This document shows, one piece after another, positions 45,308-54,544 of a DNA stretch of 64,000 nt. The stretch comes from Aquimarina aggregata (lineage in GTDB: Bacteria > Bacteroidota > Bacteroidia > Flavobacteriales > Flavobacteriaceae), in contig NZ_LQRT01000013.1 of NCBI RefSeq assembly GCF_001632745.1, positions 1 to 64,000 of the forward strand. Direction: 5' to 3'. A program made the translations under genes and the position numbers. How positions within the stretch are numbered: the first letter of the stretch is position 1; every line of letters begins with the position of its first letter. The notes beneath the pieces are model-generated. The model was not told the DNA's origin and did not search any database. It saw nothing but the letters and a program-made list of their open reading frames with translations.

Positions 45308-46372
45308 ATGAAAATTTTAGTCATTCAACAAAAAATGATCGGTGATGTACTTACAAGTACTATTATTTGTGAAGCATTGCGAAAAGAATACCCCAATGCA
45401 ACTATTGATTATTTAGTCAATTCTAGCACTAGACCTGTATTGACTGAAAATCCTTTTTTTGATAAAATAATAGAGTTTAAAAATCAATATCGTGAAAGTA
45501 AGATTGATTTCTATCATTTTTTGGTGTCTATCAAAAAATCAAAATATGATTTAGTTATTGATGCCTATGGAAAATTAGAAAGTAATCTTATTTCACTATT
45601 TTCTAAAGCTCCAAAAAGAGTATCATTTTACAAATGGTACACTCAATTTATATATACTCAAGTAATTCATAGAGCATCCGAGCCTATTACCAACGCCAGT
45701 ATTGCGATTGAAAACAGGCTTCGTTTGGTTTTTCCTGAAAACAGAATAACTTCTGAAATTATTAAACCAAAAATATTTCTTACCGAAGATGAGAAACAAA
45801 TAGCTAACGAATACTTAAAATCTAATCATATTACTCAAAATAAACCTTTGATAATGATTAGTGTTTTAGGAAGTAGCCCAAATAAAACATTGCCTTTTAA
45901 ATACATGGCTAAAGTAATTGATGAAATTGTTTCGACCACGGGAGCAAATGTCCTTTTTAATTATATGCCAAATCAGGAAAAGGATGCACGAACAATTTAT
46001 AATCTTACAAATTACAAAACTCAAAAACATATTCATTTTGATGTATTTGCTAAAAGTTTACGAGGTTTTATAGCGATTCTTTCCCATTGTGATGCTTTAA
46101 TCGGAAATGAAGGTGGTGCCGTTAATATGGCCAAAGCATTGAATCTTCCAACCTTTACCATTTTTTCACCATGGATTATAAAAAAAGATTGGAATATGTT
46201 TGAGGACGGGATTGAAAACGATTCGATACACCTTATAGATATAAAACCTGAACTATACGTTGGTAATTCACCAAAAAAAATGAAAGATCAATCTCTAGAG
46301 TTATACCAAGAGTTTTCTTCAGAATATATTATACCTAAGCTTAGAAATTACTTAACACAAACCTTTAGCTAG
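45308..46372 (+). CDS. Glycosyltransferase family 9 (heptosyltransferase-like)
   Basis: 354 aa. Begins MKILVIQQKMIGDVLTSTIICEALRKEYPNA, the GT9 N-terminal signature, and has the C-terminal donor-site region FIAILSHCDALIGNEGGAVNMAKALNLPTFTIFSPW. GT9 enzymes add heptose or other sugars to lipopolysaccharide lipid A-core on the cytoplasmic face of the inner membrane. With the GT2 and WaaP-like genes that follow, it suggests LPS core assembly. Confidence 0.93.
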   Translation: MKILVIQQKMIGDVLTSTIICEALRKEYPNATIDYLVNSSTRPVLTENPFFDKIIEFKNQYRESKIDFYHFLVSIKKSKYDLVIDAYGKLESNLISLFSKAPKRVSFYKWYTQFIYTQVIHRASEPITNASIAIENRLRLVFPENRITSEIIKPKIFLTEDEKQIANEYLKSNHITQNKPLIMISVLGSSPNKTLPFKYMAKVIDEIVSTTGANVLFNYMPNQEKDARTIYNLTNYKTQKHIHFDVFAKSLRGFIAILSHCDALIGNEGGAVNMAKALNLPTFTIFSPWIIKKDWNMFEDGIENDSIHLIDIKPELYVGNSPKKMKDQSLELYQEFSSEYIIPKLRNYLTQTFS

Positions 46373-46466
46373 TGGTCATGAGAAATCACATGTATCCAAA
46401 TCAATCTCATACTTTTAAAAAATAATTATTTTTGTCCAAATTTTAGTAAAAAAAAAACAATATCGA

Positions 46467-47234
46467 ATGATCAAACTCTCTGGAGTAATTATTACTTTTA
46501 ATGAAGAAAGAAAAATTGAAAAATGTTTAGCTTCACTTCAAGGAGTTGTTGACGAAATTGTTGTTGTCGATTCCTTTTCGACTGATGATACTGCTAAAAT
46601 TTGCAAAAAATATGGAGCTAATTTTATAGAACAAAAATTTCTAGGATATAAAGAACAAAAGAATTTTGCTATTACTCAAGCTAAATACGATTATATAGTC
46701 TCTTTAGATGGTGATGAGGCTTTGTCTCCAGAACTCCAACATTCGTTAATCAACCTAAAATCAAACTGGGAACATGACGGTTATTACACCAATCGATTTA
46801 ATAACTTTTGTGGACAATGGATTAAATATTCGGATTGGTATCCCGATAAAAAACTAAGAGTCTTTAAAAAAGGAAAAGGAGAATGGAAAGGTATAAACCC
46901 TCACGATTCTTATAAATTGCACTCCCCTAAAAACTACGGTAAATTAAAAGGAGATATATTACATTGGAATTACCCAACATATAAGGCGTACAATCAACAA
47001 ATTGAAAAATTTTCGACTATATCGGCACAATCGTACTATGCTCTTGGAAAAAAAGCAACTTTATGGAAAATTCTATTTAATCCATCTTGGGCTTTTTTTA
47101 AGGCCTATATTTTACGTTTAGGATTCTTAGACGGTTTAAATGGTTTTGTTATTTGTATTCAAACGGCAAACCTTACTTTCTTAAAGTATATTAAATTAAG
47201 AGAACGCATTAAATCGGAGAATCTCCAGAAATAG
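46467..47234 (+). CDS. Glycosyltransferase family 2 (LPS core, WaaE/KdtX-like)
   Basis: 255 aa. GT-A fold with IKLSGVIITFNEERKIEKCLASL, the donor-binding EIVVVDSFSTDDTAKIC, and DYIVSLDGDEALSPEL (DxD). The later WYPDKKLRVFKKGKGEW and WNYPTYKAYNQQIEKFSTISA are typical of the WaaE/LgtF-like group that adds glucose to the inner LPS core. No membrane span. Its 3' end overlaps the convergent kinase gene by 26 nt. Confidence 0.92.
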   Translation: MIKLSGVIITFNEERKIEKCLASLQGVVDEIVVVDSFSTDDTAKICKKYGANFIEQKFLGYKEQKNFAITQAKYDYIVSLDGDEALSPELQHSLINLKSNWEHDGYYTNRFNNFCGQWIKYSDWYPDKKLRVFKKGKGEWKGINPHDSYKLHSPKNYGKLKGDILHWNYPTYKAYNQQIEKFSTISAQSYYALGKKATLWKILFNPSWAFFKAYILRLGFLDGLNGFVICIQTANLTFLKYIKLRERIKSENLQK

Positions 47235-48006
47235 TTTTATATTTTTTCTTCCAGAAGAATATTCTTTTCTTAACTCTGATTTTTCGATAAAATCGATATT
47301 GAAATTCTTTAGTATACGTCCACATAAGGTTAAATACCTTTTCTTCATCTTCTCCACTGCATTTTGCATACTCATTACTCATAATTTCTATCATAGACTT
47401 ATGAATTGTTAGCTTAGCAAAATTCTTAATTCTAGTATCAAAATCCATTGTCCCGAACTCCATTCGATTAAGATCTACCAAATAAAACAAATAGTCGCCG
47501 TTCACTCTTTTTATCAATGTATTACCAGGTGAATGATCCAAGAAATTAATTCCATTTTCGTGGAGCTTATATGTAAACCGAGTGAAAGCTCTCAAAATAG
47601 CTTCATGATCAGAAATACTAAAATCTGTAGTAAGTTCTCTATATGTTAAATCACAGGCTACCAACTCGCTTACATAATAACTTTTATTAAATAAGAAGGG
47701 TGTCATATACAAATCATAAGCTACCGGTAATGGTGTACCTATTTCTTTAGACAATAGAGTACTCGCATATATGTATGACCTTTCAGCTTTCGATTTTCTA
47801 AAAAACCGATATGCTACTTTATTAATGAAATTAGGGATTTTAAATGATTTAATAGCATACTTCTTACCCTCGATCTCAACAATTTTTATAACATTACGAT
47901 CTCCTTCTCCTAGGATTTCGGTATGATATTCAAAATTATGAATTGCATTCTTAATGGTAGGCTCAAGATGTTGTTGAGAAGAATTGACTATAAACTTGTT
48001 CTGCAT
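47209..48006 (-). CDS. Lipopolysaccharide kinase (WaaP/Kdo kinase family)
   Basis: 265 aa with a protein-kinase-like fold: glycine-rich ILGEGDRNVIKI, probable ATP Lys53 in KKYAIKSFK, the catalytic loop LDHSPGNTLI (Asp157, Asn162) and metal-binding VDLNRM (Asp178). The family phosphorylates Kdo or heptose in the LPS inner core. The neighbouring GT9 and GT2 genes agree. It is on the opposite strand and overlaps the GT2 gene tail to tail; a single stretch near 47209-47234 thus codes on both strands. Confidence 0.92.
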   Translation of the reverse strand: MQNKFIVNSSQQHLEPTIKNAIHNFEYHTEILGEGDRNVIKIVEIEGKKYAIKSFKIPNFINKVAYRFFRKSKAERSYIYASTLLSKEIGTPLPVAYDLYMTPFLFNKSYYVSELVACDLTYRELTTDFSISDHEAILRAFTRFTYKLHENGINFLDHSPGNTLIKRVNGDYLFYLVDLNRMEFGTMDFDTRIKNFAKLTIHKSMIEIMSNEYAKCSGEDEEKVFNLMWTYTKEFQYRFYRKIRVKKRIFFWKKKYKTISGDSPI

Positions 48007-48220
48007 TTGCTACAAAATAATGGCGTAAAGGTACTTATTTAAGAAGAGAAATCAAGTTCATTACATAATTAAAACAAGAATTAAAAGTTCTCTTTTTAAT
48101 CCCATAGATGTATAAGCTAAAAATCAACTGGCATGTTTTAATATTACAAACCACATATTTAAATCAAAAAAAAAAGTTAAAATTAATATCTATTTTATTT
48201 ACTTTGCAAAAAACAACCCC

Positions 48221-49297
48221 ATGTATAAAATATTTCTAGAAACGCATAATATCAATAATATTCATACAGGTTTTGGTCAATTTAACTATCATTTACTTAA
48301 GGCGTTTAAAGAAATTAATGATCCAGATATCAGATTCTCTGTTCATACTCGTCCCATACAAGCGTTAAAACCTTATTTTGGTAATTTCTTCAAATACAAG
48401 CGCTATTTTGGAGCTAGACGTTATAAAGTTACTAGTGTTAGAAAAAAATATGATGTTTGGCACTCCTTAAACCAAAACACTAAAATAGAACCCTATCATA
48501 ATCTACCTTATGTTCTAACAGTACATGATGTAAATTTTATTGAGGAAATTTCGAGTGACTTGAATCACGAAAGAAATCAAAGATTTATAGAAAAATTAAA
48601 TAGAGCCGATGCGATTACTTATATTTCTGAATATGCTAAACAGTCTACTCATAAGTATTTTGAAATTCCAGATATACCTGAATATGTAATCTACAATGGT
48701 AATCCAATGGTTTCTTTTGAAAATTTAGATAATTTTTCTACCGACATTGATATAAGTAAAAAATACCTTTATGGTTTAGGAGATTTTTTAGAACGAAAGA
48801 ATTTTCATCTCTTAGTAGAAATGATGCAACATTTACCAGAATACAATCTAATTATTTCTGGAAATGATACTAGACCATATGGAGAAAAAGTTAGAGAAAC
48901 GATAACATCATTAGGTCTAGCTGATCGAGTTACTTTAACTGGGCGTGTCTCTGAACAAGAAAAACAATACTACATGAAAAACTGTAGTGCTTTTGTATTT
49001 CCTTCTGACCGAGAAGGTTTTGGACTACCTGTAATTGAAGCTATGCGATATGGTGTACCTATTTTTTTAGCAAATACGACGTCGCTTCCCGAAATAGGAG
49101 GTAAATATGCTTTCTACTGGAAAGACTTTAACACTAAAAATATGGCTGATTTATTAAAAAAGAATCTTGCATATTATAATGAAAATGAAACCGAATTTAG
49201 GACTAACCTCATAGAACGGGCAGATTTTTTTTCATGGAATAAAGCGGCAAAGCAATACATTGAGGTCTATAAAAATTTGATAAATAACTCTAAATAA
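48221..49297 (+). CDS. Glycosyltransferase family 1
   Basis: 358 aa. GT-B fold; the C-terminal donor domain has KKYLYGLGDFLERKNFHLLVE, RVTLTGRVSEQEKQYYMKNCSAFVFPSDREGFGLPVIEAMRYGVPIFLANTTSLPEIGG with the conserved E-x7-E motif (EGFGLPVIE). It should transfer a sugar from a nucleotide donor to a lipid-linked or LPS acceptor in the cytoplasm. A TACTTTG element at 48200-48206, just before the ATG, could be its promoter. Confidence 0.93.
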   Translation: MYKIFLETHNINNIHTGFGQFNYHLLKAFKEINDPDIRFSVHTRPIQALKPYFGNFFKYKRYFGARRYKVTSVRKKYDVWHSLNQNTKIEPYHNLPYVLTVHDVNFIEEISSDLNHERNQRFIEKLNRADAITYISEYAKQSTHKYFEIPDIPEYVIYNGNPMVSFENLDNFSTDIDISKKYLYGLGDFLERKNFHLLVEMMQHLPEYNLIISGNDTRPYGEKVRETITSLGLADRVTLTGRVSEQEKQYYMKNCSAFVFPSDREGFGLPVIEAMRYGVPIFLANTTSLPEIGGKYAFYWKDFNTKNMADLLKKNLAYYNENETEFRTNLIERADFFSWNKAAKQYIEVYKNLINNSK

Positions 49298-49371
49298 CGT
49301 TTATTATAAAATCAACCATTAGTATATTAGCAGCTTCAAAATATACTTTTTAAATACCTAAACATACAAAA

Positions 49372-50046
49372 ATGGCTTTACAAATCATCATTGGTTTATT
49401 ACTCTTAATAGGCATCATAATTTTGGGTAAAAAATTATCCAAACATAAATCACTATTTCCTCTTATGCCATTCAAATACAATTTTGCATTAAGAAGAGAT
49501 ACATTTGTAGAAACATTAAGACTTCTAGAACAAAGAAATGGCAAACTAATTGTAGAAACCGGTACCTCTAGAGATGGTCTTAAAAATACTCACGGAGATG
49601 GTGCGGCTACAATAGTATTTGGAAAATGGGCGCAAAGACATGGTGGCAAAGTTATATCGGTAGACATTAGCGAAGATTCGCTAAAAGGATCTCAAGAAGG
49701 TTTAAATGATGAAAATTTAAACAATGTAGTCACTCTTGAATTATCAGATTCAATTGCCTTTTTAGAAAATTTTGATCAAAAAATAGATCTATTATATCTA
49801 GATAGTTATGATTATTCTTTACACGATGAAGAAATACAAAGAAAAAGTCAAGAACATCATCTAAAAGAGTTTATCGCTGTTGAAAAAAACCTCCATGACG
49901 ATACAATTATCCTTATTGATGATTGCGATTTACCTGGAGGAGGAAAAGGAAAGGTTGTAGTAGAGCATATGCTGAAGAAAGACTGGGTCATTGTAACAAA
50001 TGCTTATCAAATTTTGATGGTTAAGAAAAGTAGTTTGAAGAACTAA
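49372..50046 (+). CDS. Membrane-anchored class I SAM methyltransferase
   Basis: 224 aa. One N-terminal membrane span (about 2-21, IIIGLLLLIGIIILG), then a methyltransferase-24-type Rossmann domain: LIVETGTSRDGL (motif I region), GGKVISVDISEDSLKGS (motif II acid), LLYLDSYDYSLHDEE and ILIDDCDLPGGGKGK. The DxD-type metal motif and final DDCDLPGG recall O-methyltransferases acting on sugars or cephalosporin-type hydroxylase relatives. Following the GT1 gene by 74 nt, it may methylate a surface glycan; this is inference from context. Confidence 0.85.
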   Translation: MALQIIIGLLLLIGIIILGKKLSKHKSLFPLMPFKYNFALRRDTFVETLRLLEQRNGKLIVETGTSRDGLKNTHGDGAATIVFGKWAQRHGGKVISVDISEDSLKGSQEGLNDENLNNVVTLELSDSIAFLENFDQKIDLLYLDSYDYSLHDEEIQRKSQEHHLKEFIAVEKNLHDDTIILIDDCDLPGGGKGKVVVEHMLKKDWVIVTNAYQILMVKKSSLKN

Positions 50047-50069
50047 TATTTTAAATTATACAATATAAA

Positions 50070-50101
50070 AAGCGAGAATTCTTATTATAGAATTCTCGCT
50101 T
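50070..50101. terminator. Bidirectional terminator
   Basis: AAGCGAGAATTC and GAATTCTCGCTT form a perfect 12-bp stem around an 8-nt loop between the convergent methyltransferase and lipoprotein genes, flanked by A and T runs. Confidence 0.88.
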
Positions 50102-50138
50102 CGTTGTTAAAAGCAATTACTTTCTAAACCTGTTAAAA

Positions 50139-51092
50139 TTACCAGTTAATAGTATCTCTCCAACGATTTGCTGGCACATCACCAACCATTTTTTCTGTAA
50201 TTACACCATTTACCCTAATATCCCAATTTGCTCCTGCTATTGGACCAGCAGCATTGATAGAGTTAAGCAATCTAGATTGATGAGATGCGCATTGTGATGA
50301 AAATGTTACTGACCCTACGTTAATATCACTTGGATGAGGGCGAATAGGCTGCCCTATTCTGTTTCTTAACACAGAACTATTTGAAACACTAATTGAAATC
50401 TCTCTTCTCTCCCCAGAAAGTCTCCAACGTCTGCGTTTATGATTATACTCTAATTTCACTCTTAAATGTATTGCGTATTGAGATACTTCGAAACCTGGTG
50501 CTCCTGAAGTAATGGTTTCTGCAAAAATCTCATGTACATATTTAAATGCTCTTGGCGAAGTGCCTTGAACTGCTCCAGTTCCGCAATTCTCAATATATTT
50601 CTGTTTTCTAAATTCACGTTGATTATTATCAAGAATAGATTTACCTGCACTAGCTTCTCCTTGTGAATCCAGAGTTATTGGACCCGCAATTACAGAACCT
50701 ACTTGTCGTAGTGCAGTTCTATTAGATTTTTGGACATCAAGATCAATAGTATCGTCAAGTTCATAAAATTTACCGTCATCAAACCAAATTGTTTTACCCG
50801 CTACTTTAAATTGATGATCTTTATTTAAAATACCTTGTAGTGCATAGGATAAATCTACCCCTAACGCTCTATCTGGTGAGAAAAAAGTTTGCATCTCTAA
50901 CATCTCTGTATCTAGTTTGGCAAACTCAAGATAACGTTGTCTAAACTCGTCCCAATTCTTAAAAGAAAATATTTCTTTGTTCAAAGAAATAGAAGATTCG
51001 TCACCAACCCCTTGCGGCATTATAGCGTCATTTTCGCTTTCACAGGAAATCATTCCCAATAAAGCTGCTGCTACTAAAAAGATTTTTTTCAT
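50139..51092 (-). CDS. Lipoprotein of unknown function
   Basis: 317 aa. N-terminal signal with a lipobox (LLGMISC, lipidated Cys about residue 17), followed by acidic ESEND, which in Bacteroidetes resembles a surface-export signal for lipoproteins. The rest is not recognised: a helical FKNWDEFRQRYLEFAKLD stretch, then a probably beta-rich domain with basic patches (YNHKRRRWRLSGERREISISV) and two Cys (ENCGTGAV, SSQCASHQ) that could form a disulfide. It is monocistronic, with the terminator shared with the convergent gene. Confidence 0.85.
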   Translation of the reverse strand: MKKIFLVAAALLGMISCESENDAIMPQGVGDESSISLNKEIFSFKNWDEFRQRYLEFAKLDTEMLEMQTFFSPDRALGVDLSYALQGILNKDHQFKVAGKTIWFDDGKFYELDDTIDLDVQKSNRTALRQVGSVIAGPITLDSQGEASAGKSILDNNQREFRKQKYIENCGTGAVQGTSPRAFKYVHEIFAETITSGAPGFEVSQYAIHLRVKLEYNHKRRRWRLSGERREISISVSNSSVLRNRIGQPIRPHPSDINVGSVTFSSQCASHQSRLLNSINAAGPIAGANWDIRVNGVITEKMVGDVPANRWRDTINW

Positions 51093-51431
51093 AATATATA
51101 GGTTTTAATTGTGCACAAATTTCCTGTTGTGCATTCAGGTTTTTTTGCTTACTAAGCGGTTAACTTTTAGTAATGTCTCAAATCAATTATATGTTTCATA
51201 AAAAAACTATAACCTATGTTAATTATATACTAACAAGACATTCGTGTATCTTTATACAGAACATTTCTCCTCTTCTTTCCCTGTTATATCAAAATCCTAG
51301 ATTTAGTTTGTTCATGAATTCAGAATCTATGGTAAAGCAACACATAGATGACTATACATATTTATCATAAACAATGAATTACTATGATATTTTGACTTTC
51401 TTTGCAAAAAAGAAATTTTGAATTTTACTCC
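51093..51431. other. Intergenic region, 339 bp
   Basis: A spacer between divergent genes. TTTCTTTG at 51397-51404 resembles a -7 element for the Sua5 gene. A 65-codon open frame at 51173-51370 has no recognisable features and is probably not a gene. Nothing else seen. Confidence 0.45.
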
Positions 51432-52001
51432 ATGATAGATCATCAAATAGAAATCGAAAAAACGCTAACTGTATTAAAAAGAGGTGGACTTATATTATAC
51501 CCAACAGATACAGTTTGGGGAATAGGTTGTGATGCTACGAATCCTGGCGCAATTGATAAAGTATACAAGCTTAAACAAAGAGCCGAAAGCAAGACGATGA
51601 TTTGTCTTGTGAATGATTTTAAAATGTTGCAGCAATATGTAGAAGAAGTTCCAGAAGTTGCATACGATATTTTAAAATATGCTACAAAAGCCACAACAAT
51701 AATATATGATCGCCCCTTAAGAGTTTCGGAAAACATTATCGCTGAAGACAACACTTTGGGTATTCGAGTAGTCAGAGATCCTTTTTGTGGAAAATTAATT
51801 AGGAAACTAAAAAGGCCTATTGTATCTACATCTGCAAATATTAGTGGAAAACCTGCTCCAAAAAACTTTGAAGAAATATCTTCTGCTATTTTGGAAGGCG
51901 TGGACTATGTCGTAAATTTGCCTTTACAAAATAAAGGTGCTAAACCTTCTTCTATAATCAAAATTGGAGGTGACAGTACCGTTAAGATTATTAGGAAGTA
52001 A
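51432..52001 (+). CDS. Sua5/YciO/YrdC-family threonylcarbamoyl-AMP synthase
   Basis: 189 aa from ATG 51432. Makes threonylcarbamoyl-AMP, the first step of the t6A tRNA modification. It has the KRGGLILYPTDTVWGIGCDATN motif, KQRAESKTMICLV, and SANISGKPAP. A TTG 30 nt upstream (51402) would extend it, but that TTG lies inside a promoter-like TTTCTTTG, so the ATG is preferred. It lies 7 nt before the CCA-adding enzyme gene. Confidence 0.92.
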   Translation: MIDHQIEIEKTLTVLKRGGLILYPTDTVWGIGCDATNPGAIDKVYKLKQRAESKTMICLVNDFKMLQQYVEEVPEVAYDILKYATKATTIIYDRPLRVSENIIAEDNTLGIRVVRDPFCGKLIRKLKRPIVSTSANISGKPAPKNFEEISSAILEGVDYVVNLPLQNKGAKPSSIIKIGGDSTVKIIRK

Positions 52002-52008
52002 ATTGTAC

Positions 52009-53445
52009 ATGTCTGAAGTTAAAAATCACAAAGAAGCCTTACAACTATCTATTTTTAAAACAATTACCCAAGCAACCACTAACTTAGATTTAGAAAGTTA
52101 TGTTATTGGTGGATTTGTTAGAGATTATTTGTTGCAAAGAGGCACTGTTAAAGATATTGATATAGTTGCAATTGGTAGTGGGATAGCATTAGCCAAAGAA
52201 GTCTCTTCATTGTTATCTAATCATCCCAAAGTACAGGTTTTTAAAACCTATGGCACTGCAATGTTGAGAGCAGATGATATTGAAGTAGAATTTGTAGGAG
52301 CTAGAAAAGAATCCTACTCTAAAGATAGTAGAAACCCTCAAGTCGAAAATGGTACTTTACAGGACGACCAGAATCGTAGAGACTTTACAATCAATGCATT
52401 AGCACTGGATTTATCAAAAGAAAATTTTGGAGATATTTTAGACCCTTTTGGAGGTTTAGATGATCTAAAGTCAAAAATTATTCGTACACCATTAGACCCT
52501 GATATAACCTATTCTGATGATCCCTTACGTATGATGCGGGCCATTCGTTTTGCAACACAATTAAACTTTAAAATAGAAGAAGCTTCTCTTAATGCGATTA
52601 CTAAAAACAAGGATCGGATAAAAATTATTACTCAGGAAAGAATTGTAGAAGAGCTACATAAAATTATGCTTAGCAGTAAACCATCGGTTGGTTTTAAGTT
52701 ATTAGAAAAAACTGGTCTACTACCCTACATTCTTCCAGAATTAACTGCATTAAAAGGCATTGATGAAATAGAGGGACAACGACATAAAGATAATTTTTAT
52801 CACACTCTTGAAGTCGTTGATAATATTTCAGAAAACACCAATGATTTATGGCTACGATGGGCTGCTTTATTGCATGATATTGGTAAAGCGCCTACCAAAA
52901 AATTCCATAAAAAAATAGGTTGGACTTTCCATGGTCATGAATTTGTAGGTTCTAAAATGGTTTTCAAACTTTTTAAACGTTTGAAAATGCCATTAAATGA
53001 TAAAATGAAATTCGTTCAGAAAATGGTATTAATGAGTTCAAGACCAATCGTAATTGCGTCAGAAGTAACAGATTCTGCGGTACGCAGATTAGTATTTGAT
53101 GCAGGCGATTATATTGAAGAATTGATGACTTTATGTGAAGCTGATATTACTACCAAAAACCCTAAACGTTTTAAAAAATATCACAATAACTTTAAGAAGG
53201 TTAGATTAAAAATGATTGAAGTAGAGGAACGAGATCATATTCGTAATTTTCAACCACCAGTTACGGGTGAAGAGATCATGAAAGCTTTTAGCATTAAACC
53301 CTCTAGAGAAATAGGTATTATTAAAGAAGCTATAAAAGAAGCAATTCTTGAAGGAGAAATACCAAATGAACATGAAGCTGCCTTCGAATTTATGATACAA
53401 AAAGGAAAACAACTAGGCCTAACCATAAAAAAACCAATACATTAA
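52009..53445 (+). CDS. cca: CCA tRNA nucleotidyltransferase (HD-domain type)
   Basis: 478 aa from ATG 52009. Adds CCA to tRNA 3' ends (a poly(A) polymerase role is less likely). The class II nucleotidyltransferase head has VIGGFVRDYLLQRGTVKDIDIVAIG (GG...DxD), RRDFTINALALDL and YSDDPLRMMRAIRFATQL. A C-terminal HD phosphohydrolase domain (LLHDIGKAPTKKFHKKIGWTFHGHEFVG) is intact. An upstream in-frame start at 51964 would overlap the Sua5 gene and lacks conserved sequence, so the ATG 7 nt after that gene is chosen. Confidence 0.93.
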   Translation: MSEVKNHKEALQLSIFKTITQATTNLDLESYVIGGFVRDYLLQRGTVKDIDIVAIGSGIALAKEVSSLLSNHPKVQVFKTYGTAMLRADDIEVEFVGARKESYSKDSRNPQVENGTLQDDQNRRDFTINALALDLSKENFGDILDPFGGLDDLKSKIIRTPLDPDITYSDDPLRMMRAIRFATQLNFKIEEASLNAITKNKDRIKIITQERIVEELHKIMLSSKPSVGFKLLEKTGLLPYILPELTALKGIDEIEGQRHKDNFYHTLEVVDNISENTNDLWLRWAALLHDIGKAPTKKFHKKIGWTFHGHEFVGSKMVFKLFKRLKMPLNDKMKFVQKMVLMSSRPIVIASEVTDSAVRRLVFDAGDYIEELMTLCEADITTKNPKRFKKYHNNFKKVRLKMIEVEERDHIRNFQPPVTGEEIMKAFSIKPSREIGIIKEAIKEAILEGEIPNEHEAAFEFMIQKGKQLGLTIKKPIH

Positions 53446-53485
53446 AAAAAACAATTTGTAGAAATAAGTAACATTGAATTTTTTT

Positions 53486-54502
53486 ATGAAAAAAGATAAT
53501 AAAAAAGTAATCTACTGGCTGCTCACTGGGTGTTTATTAATTTTCATTATGGTTATTGTTGGAGGTATTACCAGACTCACTCATTCTGGATTATCCATGT
53601 CTAACTATAAATTAATCTCAGGAACAATACCCCCTATGAATGAGGTTGAATGGAACGAGGCATTTGAATTGTATAAAAAATATCCAGAGTATCAAAAAAT
53701 AAACAATCAATTTACTTTAGAAGACTTCAAAAGTATTTACTTCTGGGAATGGTTTCACAGGGTAATTGGTAGATTTATTGGTATTGTTTTCATTATACCA
53801 TTTATATATTTTTTAATTAGAAAACAACTATCAAAACCAACGATAAAAAAGGCCCTTATCTTAATGTTACTTGGAGGTTTTCAAGGATTTTTAGGATGGT
53901 TTATGGTAAAAAGTGGGTTGATTGACCGCCCAGATGTAAGTCACTACAGACTTGCAATGCATCTTACTACTGCGTTTATTACGTTTGCTTATACTTTTTG
54001 GGTGGCACTAGACCTTATATATCCCAATAAAAAAGTAATCGACTTAAAATTCAGAAACCTGGTAAGATGGGGATTAGTTATACTATTAATTCAGATTATT
54101 TATGGAGCTTTTGTAGCTGGACTTGATGCAGGTCTGCTACATAATCATTGGCCGTTAATGAATGATGGTGCTCTTATTCATGAATCTGTGTATATTGAAC
54201 AATCGCCGACTATTATGAATTTCATTGAAGGTAAAAGTGGTGTGCAATTTGTTCACCGTTACCTAGCTTACTTAGTTGTAGGTATTATTCTATTTATTTG
54301 GTACAAAAGTAAAAGACTAGAAAAAACAAAAATGCAAAGTAAAGCATTAAACCTATTATTAATTATAGTAGGTATTCAATTTTTATTAGGTGTCTTTACG
54401 CTAATATATAGAGTTCCAATAGCATTAGGAGTACTACACCAGGTTGTTGCCTTTTTCTTACTTGGAGCAATGACTTTTTCATTGCACCGTTTTAGTAAAT
54501 AA
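53486..54502 (+). CDS. ctaA: Heme A synthase (COX15/CtaA family)
   Basis: 338 aa from ATG 53486. Oxidises heme O to heme A for cytochrome c oxidase in the inner membrane. Eight predicted spans; the conserved heme-ligand region IMVIVGGITRLTHSGLSM, FWEWFHRVIGRFIG, the second-half GAFVAGLDAGLLHNHWPLM, QFVHRYLAYLVVG and GVLHQVVAFFLLG are all visible, including the paired His residues. A TTG 12 nt upstream is possible but the ATG gives the standard basic N-terminus MKKDNKK. Confidence 0.95.
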   Translation: MKKDNKKVIYWLLTGCLLIFIMVIVGGITRLTHSGLSMSNYKLISGTIPPMNEVEWNEAFELYKKYPEYQKINNQFTLEDFKSIYFWEWFHRVIGRFIGIVFIIPFIYFLIRKQLSKPTIKKALILMLLGGFQGFLGWFMVKSGLIDRPDVSHYRLAMHLTTAFITFAYTFWVALDLIYPNKKVIDLKFRNLVRWGLVILLIQIIYGAFVAGLDAGLLHNHWPLMNDGALIHESVYIEQSPTIMNFIEGKSGVQFVHRYLAYLVVGIILFIWYKSKRLEKTKMQSKALNLLLIIVGIQFLLGVFTLIYRVPIALGVLHQVVAFFLLGAMTFSLHRFSK

Positions 54503-54516
54503 CAAAGCATTTATAG

Positions 54517-54524
54517 TATCTTTG
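54517..54524 (+). promoter_or_regulatory. -7 promoter element for the pRiA4b ORF-3-like gene
   Basis: TATCTTTG is an exact TAnnTTTG match, 20 nt before the ATG. No TTG at 19 bp upstream. Confidence 0.5.
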
Positions 54525-54544
54525 CTTTTCCAAATTAAGTAAGA

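Noticed and set aside
47209..47234. Annotation error in one of two overlapping genes (GT2 and kinase)
   Set aside because: Both proteins have intact family motifs and the overlap is limited to their C-terminal ends, so both are kept.
51173..51370. A 65-codon open frame in the spacer before the Sua5 gene
   Set aside because: No recognisable motif, composition like the AT-rich spacer, and no clear promoter; likely random.
51402..51431. TTG start for the Sua5 gene
   Set aside because: The TTG is inside a promoter-like TTTCTTTG and the added residues are not typical of the family; ATG 51432 is better.
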